DNA of 64,000 nt from assembly GCF_900184945.1 (NCBI RefSeq), contig NZ_FXYF01000003.1, positions 1 to 64,000 on the forward strand, read 5' to 3'. Position 1 is the stretch's first letter. Each line of letters opens with the position of its first letter. Positions 1-6,492 of this stretch are shown here, piece by piece. The position numbers were made by a program, and so were the translations under genes. The notes under the pieces were generated by a model. The model saw only the letters and a list, made by a program, of their open reading frames with translations, did not search any database and was not told the DNA's origin. This stretch comes from Antarctobacter aquimaris. Its GTDB lineage: Bacteria > Pseudomonadota > Alphaproteobacteria > Rhodobacterales > Rhodobacteraceae.

Positions 1-282
1 TTCCGGGCCCTGACAGAGACGGTGGCGGGCGCGAGCCGCGACCAGATCCTCGACTTCCAGAAGGGTGTGGACATCATCGTGGTGGCAGGCCTGTCGCCGG
101 GTGTGTTCGAATTCCGCGGCACGGCGGGTTTCGCGCCCTCGGGCAACCCCGAGTTGCGGCTGTTCGAGACGGCGACCGGATCGACAATCGTGCAGTTTGA
201 CGCGGACGGAAACGGCACCATCGACGCCGAGATCCGGGTGGCCAATGTCATCGGTCTGACGGCGACGGATTTCGTGCTCTGA
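1..282 (+). CDS. C-terminal fragment of RTX/serralysin-C-type secreted protein
   Basis: The reading frame is already open at base 1 and ends at the tga at 280-282, so only the last 93 residues are visible. The pattern D-x-I-x-D-F-x-x-G-V-D followed by a segment rich in Gly, Asp and aliphatic residues, including FDADGNGTIDAEI, resembles the C-terminal Peptidase_M10_C/haemolysin-type calcium-binding region of type I secreted proteins in Rhodobacteraceae. The extreme C-terminus is where such proteins carry their type I secretion signal. The catalytic or passenger part lies outside the window, so the specific function cannot be stated. The gene converges on the resolvase that ends at 351, and the mobile DNA probably begins in the 68-base gap between them. 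Confidence 0.6.
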   Translation, partial: FRALTETVAGASRDQILDFQKGVDIIVVAGLSPGVFEFRGTAGFAPSGNPELRLFETATGSTIVQFDADGNGTIDAEIRVANVIGLTATDFVL

Positions 283-350
283 GGATTGGCGACACCCGGA
301 AGGCGCTGCGTACGGCCTGTCCGTCGGCGAGACGACCCTTGGTTCCCGGG

Positions 351-1049
351 TCAGGTCGCCTGTTCGAGCCGCTCGATCCGTCCCAGCAGGTTGCTGACGG
401 TCGAGACATGCCATCTTCCACCGCGGCGGGTCCGGATGCCGCGGGCGTTCAGCGCATCGGCCATGGCGCGCAGGGTGGTGTGGCCCTCGGCACGGATCGC
501 CTCGATGACTGGACGCAGGTCCTCTGCGAAATGATCGGCGTTGCGGCAGACAGTCTGCTGCAGCGCCGTGCCGCCCTTGCCAGCCCGCCTGAGGGCGGCT
601 GACCCGTTCGGGTTGCCGAGCTTGACGCCACGCGCCCTGGCGGCCGCCAGCGCCTCTTTGGTGCGTTTCGAGATCGCCTCGCGCTCGGCCTGGGCGACGA
701 GGGCCATGATGCCAACGGTCAGGTCGTTGGCCTCGGGCATGTCGCAGGCGAGGAAGGAGACACCGCTGCCCTGCAGGGTCAGCAGGAAGGCGGCGTTGCG
801 GCTGAGGCGGTCCAGTTTCGCAATGACCAGCGTGGCGCCGGTCAAGCGGGCGAGGTTGAGGGCTTTCTCCAGTTCCGGGCGGTCGTTGCGGCCGCCGGAC
901 TCCACCTCGGTGAAGCGGGCCAGGACCTGCGCCGCGCGGGAGGTCGCCAAGGCGTCGATGGCGGTCCGCTGCGCCTCAAGGCCGAGGCCGGAGCGTCCCT
1001 GCCGCGCGGTCGAGACGCGCTCGTAGGCGATGATCCTGCTGAGACCCAT
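351..1049 (-). CDS. Serine resolvase/invertase family recombinase
   Basis: A 232-residue protein with an N-terminal resolvase domain: the catalytic motif Y-x-R-V-S-T-x-x-Q lies near residues 9-15 (nucleophile Ser in RVST), followed by the conserved regions VIAKLDRLSRN and AQAEREAISKRTKEAL. The C-terminal about 60 residues look like a resolvase HTH domain (TTLRAMADALNARGI...). Small serine recombinases of this size usually catalyse resolution or inversion through a Ser-DNA intermediate. The ATG at 1049 is chosen because homology begins there; it lies inside one arm of a 14-bp inverted repeat, suggesting self-regulation or a res site. It follows a terminase small-subunit gene where a large terminase would normally be, so it may mark a recombination junction. 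Confidence 0.85.
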   Translation of the reverse strand: MGLSRIIAYERVSTARQGRSGLGLEAQRTAIDALATSRAAQVLARFTEVESGGRNDRPELEKALNLARLTGATLVIAKLDRLSRNAAFLLTLQGSGVSFLACDMPEANDLTVGIMALVAQAEREAISKRTKEALAAARARGVKLGNPNGSAALRRAGKGGTALQQTVCRNADHFAEDLRPVIEAIRAEGHTTLRAMADALNARGIRTRRGGRWHVSTVSNLLGRIERLEQAT

Positions 1050-1089
1050 GTACAAACCTGCGCAACCTTCGTTTGGCAGGTTTGTACAT
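1048..1089. promoter_or_regulatory. 14-bp perfect inverted repeat over the resolvase start
   Basis: Arms 1048-1061 (ATGTACAAACCTGC) and 1076-1089 (its exact reverse complement) are separated by 14 bases. The left arm contains the complement of the resolvase start codon. There is no T-run, so it does not look like an intrinsic terminator. It could be a resolvase crossover or accessory binding site, or an operator. Confidence 0.6.
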
Positions 1090-1126
1090 CGGATCAGGGG
1101 GTTAGTGTAGTCGGCAGAGGCCTCGC

Positions 1127-1621
1127 TCAGTCGTCTTTCCCGGGCAGGGTCAGGCGCCTGACGTGCTCGATCGGCGCTTCGGCCGGATCGTCGCCCGGGT
1201 TGACGATCGTGCGCCAGACGAAGGTGATCGGCTCGGCCTTCTGGCTCTCGGGAGTCGGCTGGATCCTGGTCCGCGCCACCGGGGTCAGGCCAAGCTCGGA
1301 CATGAACCGGCCCATGATCTCCAGCTGCTTGTTGGCCACGGTCAGCCAGGGCGATTGCTGGACATAGCCGCTGGGGGCCTTGAGCAGGGCCGGCGTCTCC
1401 TTCAGCCGTTCCTCGGCTTCGACCCAGCGCCCATAGGCCTGGCAATAGGCGGCAAGGGCTGCCCGGTCCGCCAGCGTCAGCAGACCCGCCTCGACCATCG
1501 GCGTGGCCAGCCGCCGCCACTCCTTGCGCGCCACGTCCGAGAGATGGTCAGGGCAGCGCGGCAGCGCCGAGAGGCGTGTCTTCGCCAGCGTGTGCGGCTT
1601 CGGCTTGTGTTTCCTGGCCAT
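1127..1621 (-). CDS. Phage terminase small subunit, P27 family
   Basis: A 164-residue protein beginning with a basic tail (MARKHKPKPHTL) and then the P27-type pattern: P-x-x-L-x-x-x-A-x-x-E-W-x-R-L, a helix containing LTLADRAALAAYCQAY, and the W-x-x-V-A-N-K-Q-x-E-x-x-x-x-F-x-x-E-L-G-L-T-P-x-A-R-x-R element. The small subunit recognises viral DNA and recruits the ATPase/nuclease large subunit for packaging. The start overlaps the stop of the upstream membrane-protein gene (TGATG at 1619-1623), so translation is probably coupled. No large terminase follows: the next gene on this strand is the resolvase, so this is likely a remnant rather than a working packaging module. Confidence 0.88.
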   Translation of the reverse strand: MARKHKPKPHTLAKTRLSALPRCPDHLSDVARKEWRRLATPMVEAGLLTLADRAALAAYCQAYGRWVEAEERLKETPALLKAPSGYVQQSPWLTVANKQLEIMGRFMSELGLTPVARTRIQPTPESQKAEPITFVWRTIVNPGDDPAEAPIEHVRRLTLPGKDD

Positions 1622-1830
1622 CAGCTTTGCCGCACGAAGAGCCGCCGCAGCAGGTAGCTGCGGGCAAAGGAGACGGCGGTGAAGACCAGGCTCAGGGTGA
1701 CATGCTGCCCGAGCCCTGCCTGCAGACCCACGGCTGTAAAAACCACCAACTGCGTGACGAAGGCCGTGCACCAGCCGACCAGCACATTTGCCATGGCCTC
1801 GAGGGCAGACAGGCCGCGTGACTGGCTCAT
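1621..1830 (-). CDS. Small membrane protein, phage-associated
   Basis: A 69-residue protein with hydrophobic segments at about residues 15-35 and 40-56 (FVTQLVVFTAVGLQAGLG, then HVTLSLVFTAVSFARSYLLRR) and a basic C-terminus. This fits the small two-helix membrane proteins found between the ParB-methyltransferase and small terminase genes in some alphaproteobacterial prophages. The start lies in an ATGA overlap with the methyltransferase stop, and its stop overlaps the terminase start, making a three-gene coupled unit. Function unknown. Confidence 0.75.
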   Translation of the reverse strand: MSQSRGLSALEAMANVLVGWCTAFVTQLVVFTAVGLQAGLGQHVTLSLVFTAVSFARSYLLRRLFVRQS

Positions 1831-3101
1831 GTCGCCGTCTCCAGCCGGTCCGCCGCGATGTCGACGAAGGTCCGGCCGCCGCCTTCCAGCACCGCCTTCT
1901 GGCCCGAATAGGCCTGCCAGCGCATCACGCAGACATCGACGTAGGCCGGATCGAGTTCCATCCCGAGGCAAACCCGCTTGGTGCTCTCGGCGGCGATCAG
2001 CGTGGTGCCCGACCCGGCGAACGGCTCGTAGATCGCCTGGCCGGGGCTGGAGTTGTTGAGGATCGGCCGTCGCATGCACTCCACCGGCTTCTGCGTGCCA
2101 TGCACCGTTGCCGCGTCCTGGTCGCGGTTGGGGATCGTCCAGAGGGTCGATTGTTTGCGGTCGCCCGACCAATGCGCCTTGCCGCGGACGGCGTACCAGG
2201 CCGGCTCGTGCTGCCAGTGGAAATGCCCGCGGCTCAGGACAAGGCGTTCCTTGGCCCAGATGATCTGGCTGCGGATTTCGAAGCCGGTTGCGACAAGGCT
2301 TTCCGCCACCGTGCTGGCGTGCAGCGCGCCGTGCCAGACATAGGCCACGTCCCCCGGGAACAGTGCCCAGGCCTCGCGCCAGTCGGCCCTATCGTCATTC
2401 AGCACCTTGCCGGTGCGCTTCGTTCTGGTGGCGCCGGCCGCGTTGCGCCAGGCCGGGTCGTAGGCGACGCCGTAGGGCGGATCGGTCACCATCAGGTGCG
2501 GGCACACGCCGTTCAGCAGGCGGGTCACGGAAGTCGCGTCCGTCGCATCGCCGCAGAGCAGCCGGTGCGGACCGAGGTGCCAGAGATCGCCGGGACGTGA
2601 GACCGGGTGCGTCGGCGGTTCCGGCGTCGCCTCCTCGCGGGGATCACCCGCGCCGTGTTCGAACAGCGCATCCAGTTCAGGGCCGTCAAAGCCGAGGTCG
2701 CCGAGGTCGATGCCAAGCTCCGACAGATCGCCCAGTTCCAGCGACAGCAACTCCCGGTCCCAGCCCGCATTCTCGGCCAGCCGGTTATCGGCGAGGATGT
2801 AGGCGCGTTTCGAGGCCTCGCTGAGATGCGCCAGTTCGATGACCGGCACCCGCTCCAGCCCCAGCTTGCGCGCCGCCAGCACCCGGCCGTGCCCGGCGAT
2901 GATGCCATTCGCCCCATCCACCAGCACCGGGTTGTTGAAGCCGAACTCCCGGATCGACCCGGCGATCTGCGCCAATTGGACGTCACTGTGGGTGCGCGCA
3001 TTGCGGGCGTAAGGCACCAGGTCGGCCACCGGCCGCTGCTCGATCGCCCGTGCACCAGCTGCCGCCATCCCGTCGAATTCCTCTGCCGTCCGCTTTGCCA
3101 T
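1827..3101 (-). CDS. ParB-like domain fused to DNA methyltransferase
   Basis: About 424 residues. The N-terminal part (about residues 20-120) is a ParB/sulfiredoxin-like domain: DLVPYARNARTHSD, then IAGHGRVLAARKLGL. The C-terminal part is a beta-class DNA methyltransferase: the catalytic TDPPYGVAYDP comes first and the AdoMet-binding EPFAGSGTTLIAAE comes last, the order expected for N4-cytosine or N6-adenine enzymes of this class. Fusions of this kind are common in prophages, where they may protect phage DNA from host restriction; the target sequence cannot be read from the protein. An upstream GTG at 3110 is an alternative start; the ATG at 3101 is preferred as the family start. First gene of a coupled three-gene phage unit. 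Confidence 0.9.
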   Translation of the reverse strand: MAKRTAEEFDGMAAAGARAIEQRPVADLVPYARNARTHSDVQLAQIAGSIREFGFNNPVLVDGANGIIAGHGRVLAARKLGLERVPVIELAHLSEASKRAYILADNRLAENAGWDRELLSLELGDLSELGIDLGDLGFDGPELDALFEHGAGDPREEATPEPPTHPVSRPGDLWHLGPHRLLCGDATDATSVTRLLNGVCPHLMVTDPPYGVAYDPAWRNAAGATRTKRTGKVLNDDRADWREAWALFPGDVAYVWHGALHASTVAESLVATGFEIRSQIIWAKERLVLSRGHFHWQHEPAWYAVRGKAHWSGDRKQSTLWTIPNRDQDAATVHGTQKPVECMRRPILNNSSPGQAIYEPFAGSGTTLIAAESTKRVCLGMELDPAYVDVCVMRWQAYSGQKAVLEGGGRTFVDIAADRLETAT

Positions 3102-3295
3102 GACCCCCACCGCCTGATTGATCGCGCTTTCGGCGCCTGCCTAGCGGCGAGTGTAGCACAGGGGTTAGGGCATTGTTATTTCGATAGTTTCCGAAAAATC
3201 GCGACAAGAAATGAAATCCGCGACCGCCAAGCGCCGAGATCGCCAGCGCGAGAAACCAGCGGGGTAGCGCACAGCCGGGTCGGTTGCATTCATGC

Positions 3296-3380
3296 GTGAC
3301 GGATGTGACGGAAGAAAACCAAACTTCTTTCACGCGCGCGCGTATGGGCAAAGTTGGTTTTGATCCGTCACATCCGTCAC
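3296..3380. repeat. Long inverted repeat built from tandem GTGACGGAT units
   Basis: GTGACGGATGTGACGGA (3296-3312) is repeated in inverted form at 3364-3380. The match continues inward through AAACCAA (3316-3322) and TTGGTTT (3354-3360) after a 3-base mismatch, giving arms of about 27 bp and a 31-base loop. Each arm contains GTGACGGAT followed by a second GTGACGGA, so it has two levels of symmetry. It lies between the divergent methyltransferase and QueC-cassette genes and may be an operator array or an origin-type iteron cluster. Confidence 0.75.
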
Positions 3381-3479
3381 AGGCATGAATTCACACAACT
3401 TATTTCGGAGCGCTTCGAAAGATTGACAGCTCCGGGTTGAGCGGCTTGACTCGCGAAATCCGGGCAAGGGGGGGAGGCC

Positions 3480-4259
3480 TTGGGACACAATCGGCTACCG
3501 CGGCTGCCCGCCACGCGTGCGTGGAAGGACGTGGCGTCCCTCGTGACCTCAGGCGCGCCGTCCGAAGAGGTCGTCGCTGCATCCGCTCGAGCTGCCCAAA
3601 AGACCTTTTCGAACGCCATTGACGACCCGGTCTATGCCGAGGCGGTGGCCCTTCTGGTCATCGTTTCACAAGCGGGACAAGGCGACGATTTCGCTTCCAG
3701 CCTGCGTCGCAACGGGGTGGCGGTCGAGACCGCTCCGGACTTGATCGGATTGCTCGAAGCGGTCGGTCAGCGCCTTGATGCTGCAGGTCGTCAGGGCGGC
3801 GAAGTCAGCGATGTCGGTAGCCTCGCCCGAAGAGCCTTGTTAGGCGCCCTCTACACGAGCTTCAGTCAAGAGCTGCCAGGGTTGTTTCCGGAACCGGCCG
3901 ACCTTCCGAAAGCGGTCCGGAAGTTCTCCAGCCCTGCCGGGTTTTCCGAACTGGCGCGTGCATTCTTCACGCGCATGACCGCCGAGACGCTGGCCTATTG
4001 GCTGGACCGGACCATGGGCGCGCAGATCGGCGACGGGCGTCGGTTTCAAGATGCGCATGACCGGAACGTCTTCGATGCCGCGCTTTCGCAATTCAGCGCC
4101 GAGGCCACGCGGATCATCAAGGAGTTTTCGGCGGGCTGGTACGCAAAGAACGCTTTTTCAAACCGGGGCGATTTGCGCGAAAGGTCAAAGGCATACGCGG
4201 CGATAGCCTTCAAGAAGATCAACGAAGAGTTGCAGCGCAGAGTCGGGGACGATGCCTGA
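3480..4259 (+). CDS. Unrecognised partner of QueC-like protein, N-terminus Met-Gly
   Basis: A 259-residue, mostly helical protein that I cannot assign to a family with confidence. The only in-frame start before the conserved-looking sequence is a TTG at 3480, because the frame is closed by tga at 3447-3449 and has no ATG or GTG between. The purine-rich GGGGAGG lies very close upstream. The predicted N-terminus is M-G-H-N-R, so removal of Met would expose glycine. The gene overlaps the QueC-like gene by 8 bases, so the two are almost certainly co-translated. In Qat systems the QueC homologue QatC is also paired with a protein beginning Met-Gly (QatB); similarity here is by context and N-terminus, not by recognised sequence. 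No signal peptide or membrane segment. An alternative start at the GTG of 3531 would remove the glycine. Confidence 0.7.
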   Translation: MGHNRLPRLPATRAWKDVASLVTSGAPSEEVVAASARAAQKTFSNAIDDPVYAEAVALLVIVSQAGQGDDFASSLRRNGVAVETAPDLIGLLEAVGQRLDAAGRQGGEVSDVGSLARRALLGALYTSFSQELPGLFPEPADLPKAVRKFSSPAGFSELARAFFTRMTAETLAYWLDRTMGAQIGDGRRFQDAHDRNVFDAALSQFSAEATRIIKEFSAGWYAKNAFSNRGDLRERSKAYAAIAFKKINEELQRRVGDDA

Positions 4260-6090
4260 CACATCGGTCAGATGCGCCCTGGCATCCGGAGGCGAAAAGG
4301 TCCTGCCGATCCGATTTGCAGGACCAGACGCGAACTTCCGCCTTGAAACCGGTCGGATAGAGTACCGGATGACCTCCGAGATCGGTCCCCGGCTTCTCGA
4401 CTTGCTGGAGATCGCGGCGACGGTTTTCTGCGCCGACACGACCTTTCCGCGAGGCGCCCTCGACCAGCCGCGAGAAGGTCGTGCGTGGCGCAGGGACCTG
4501 CACTTTCGGTTCGCCGTGCGGGACATCGCCTTCTGGGATCGTCCGGTGGTGCGCCAGGCACTGCGCGAGACCATAGAGTTCATGACCGACGATTGCGTCG
4601 ACTGCGCTTTTGTCGCCGCGGAATTCAGCCCGACGCTTCAAAGCTATTTCAGGTTTGAAAACACTTCATCGGACAAGACCCGCATCGATGATGTCATCAT
4701 GTTTTCGGGAGGTCTCGACTCTCTGGCCGGGACACTCAAGGTGCTCTGCGGGTCGCAAAAACGCGTCGCACTGGTCACGCATTTCTCGGCGCAGAAGACG
4801 ATCCGGCGACAGGCCGAACTAATCGAGCAGTTGAAAACGCGGTTCCGCGATCGACTGCTCTGGATTCCCGTACACGTTCACAGAAGAAGGTCTCCTGCGA
4901 AGGAAAGCACCCAGCGAAGCCGGTCGCTGCTGTTTGCCGCGCTCGGCTGCGTAGTGGCCCGCATGCTGGGCGTCGACCACTTGCAATTCTACGAGAATGG
5001 AATCGTAAGCCAGAACCTGCCCCTGGCCCCGCCCATCGTCGGGACCCTGGCGACACGGACAACGCACCCGAGGACCCTCATGCTCCTGAGCGATTTCCTG
5101 TCCCAAGTGAGTGGACGCCCGTTTGAGGTGAACAATCCATTCGAATGGCTGACCAAAACCGAAGTGGTCCAGTCCATCGCCGAACTGAAGATGACGAACA
5201 TGATCGGTCGGACAGTCAGTTGCAATCATACCTTCAAGCGCACGGCTGCCGAGCGGCATTGCGGGTCCTGTTCCCAGTGCCTCGATCGGCGGTTTGCGAT
5301 CCTTGCCAATGGCCTGGCCGCGTCGGACCGGGCGGAAGATTACGCGACAGACGTCCTTTTCGGAGTGCGTGACAACGAGCAGGAGCGTGCCCTGGCAGTC
5401 GAATGGGTACGGCACGCGATCGACCTCGCGGAGATGCCGCCGGAGAAGTTCAATGAGACGTTCATGGATGAGTTACTCCGGGTGACTTCGCCGGTTCAGG
5501 ATCGCAAGGCGGCCTTTTCCCGTTCCTTCGACATGCATCAGCGTCATGGTCGCGCTGTCGTCGGTGTCCTCAACACACTGCCATCGTCTGACATGGATGA
5601 ATTTCCCGACAGATCGATCGCCGCCATGTTTGCCAGCCATGCCCGCACCGAGGTTTCCGTCACACCGGCTATCGCACCAGGTCCCGAAGCGCCCCCGCCG
5701 AGGATGGAACGATCTATAGCCTCGGACAATATCGTCGAGGTCGTCCGCCGCGGGCCGTCAAGTTTCGACGTGCTTGGCATCCAGGGGTATTCCGGTCCGC
5801 GCGCACGAATCCTGTCCTGCCTGCTGGATGTCCTGATCGAAGACCGGCAGCAGGGTCGCCCGATCCGGGAGTTTCGTGGTTTGACAGGCCGGGCACTGGC
5901 CGACAAATTGAATGCGACGGAATACAACATTCGCCAGGACATTCATCGCATCAAATCCGATTTCAGGGCTTCATGGACAGCCATTTATGATATGCCACCA
6001 CCAAAGGACCTGCTGATCGGAAACCGCTCCGATAAAGGCTACTTTCTGAACCCGAAGATCCATGTCGTCACCCCCGAAAACGTGGGGTAG
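4252..6090 (+). CDS. QueC-like ATP-pyrophosphatase with C-terminal winged-helix-like domain
   Basis: A 612-residue protein. Residues about 1-135 are unrecognised. Residues about 140-360 are QueC-like (7-cyano-7-deazaguanine synthase): the PP-loop motif SGGLDSL at about residues 153-159, a substrate-side segment WIPVHVH, and a complete zinc site C-x12-C-x2-C-x2-C (the last three Cys in CGSCSQC). Residues about 500-612 look like a winged-helix DNA-binding domain ending in KGYFLNP. True QueC is about 230 residues, so this is a large derivative and not a queuosine housekeeping enzyme; no queD, queE or queF lies nearby. QueC-like proteins occur in the defence systems Qat and type IV CBASS. Here only one partner gene is present: no ATPase, TatD or CD-NTase gene is adjacent. 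The start overlaps the partner gene; GGGG lies 7-10 bases upstream. Confidence 0.82.
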   Translation: MPDTSVRCALASGGEKVLPIRFAGPDANFRLETGRIEYRMTSEIGPRLLDLLEIAATVFCADTTFPRGALDQPREGRAWRRDLHFRFAVRDIAFWDRPVVRQALRETIEFMTDDCVDCAFVAAEFSPTLQSYFRFENTSSDKTRIDDVIMFSGGLDSLAGTLKVLCGSQKRVALVTHFSAQKTIRRQAELIEQLKTRFRDRLLWIPVHVHRRRSPAKESTQRSRSLLFAALGCVVARMLGVDHLQFYENGIVSQNLPLAPPIVGTLATRTTHPRTLMLLSDFLSQVSGRPFEVNNPFEWLTKTEVVQSIAELKMTNMIGRTVSCNHTFKRTAAERHCGSCSQCLDRRFAILANGLAASDRAEDYATDVLFGVRDNEQERALAVEWVRHAIDLAEMPPEKFNETFMDELLRVTSPVQDRKAAFSRSFDMHQRHGRAVVGVLNTLPSSDMDEFPDRSIAAMFASHARTEVSVTPAIAPGPEAPPPRMERSIASDNIVEVVRRGPSSFDVLGIQGYSGPRARILSCLLDVLIEDRQQGRPIREFRGLTGRALADKLNATEYNIRQDIHRIKSDFRASWTAIYDMPPPKDLLIGNRSDKGYFLNPKIHVVTPENVG

Positions 6091-6101
6091 CCAACGGGTA
6101 T

Positions 6102-6183
6102 TGTCACACGGTGTCACGCGGCCTGTCACATGACAGGAGGAGCGGCGCTGATTTTATTGAATATTTTCACGTCAGTCTGTCAC
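6102..6183. other. TGTCAC repeats and AT-rich tract: candidate replication origin
   Basis: TGTCAC occurs at 6102, 6112, 6124 and 6178. The third copy lies in the near-palindrome CCTGTCACATGACAGG (6122-6137). Between the third and fourth copies is an AT-rich stretch at about 6150-6169. Iterons plus an AT-rich region directly upstream of a P4-type primase-helicase operon are what an origin of an integrated satellite or plasmid-like element would look like. They could equally be operators for the HTH protein at 6280. Confidence 0.5.
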
Positions 6184-6279
6184 ATGGTGCGCTCCTCCCG
6201 TAATTGAGGGGCCTCGCCCCCAGAGCCAGAATAGACCTCGGATGGCGCGCCGGGCGCCGAAGACTACGAGGTCTCGGGC

Positions 6280-6492
6280 ATGAAAAACGATCTGGAAGAT
6301 ACCGCCTCGGCCAAGTTCCTGATTGAACCGGAACTGGCCAAGCGCTGGAAGAAGACGCGCCGCACGATCCAGCGCATGCGCAGCAACGGCAGCGGGCCGG
6401 CCTACCACCGGATCGGCGGCTCGATCCTCTACAAGATCGAGGACGTCGAGGCCTACGAGGCCGCCGCGCGCGTACCGGGGGTGAAGTCATGA
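6280..6492 (+). CDS. Excisionase/AlpA-like helix-turn-helix protein
   Basis: A 70-residue protein of the HTH_17 type: LIEPELAKRWKKTRRTIQRMRSNG forms the HTH, followed by the wing G-P-x-Y-x-R-I-G-G-S-I-L-Y and a C-terminal helix KIEDVEAYE. Such proteins act as recombination directionality factors or regulators on mobile elements. It opens a six-gene operon; its stop overlaps the primase start by ATGA. The nearby TGTCAC repeats are plausible binding sites. Confidence 0.85.
   Translation: MKNDLEDTASAKFLIEPELAKRWKKTRRTIQRMRSNGSGPAYHRIGGSILYKIEDVEAYEAAARVPGVKS

Noticed and set aside
1048-1089. Intrinsic terminator for the small terminase gene
   Set aside because: The palindrome has no T-run after either arm and includes the resolvase start codon, so regulation or recombination is more likely.
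3480-6090. Complete Qat or type IV CBASS system
   Set aside because: No QatA ATPase, TatD nuclease, CD-NTase or nucleobase-modifying partner lies next to the QueC-like gene, so the cassette cannot be called either system.
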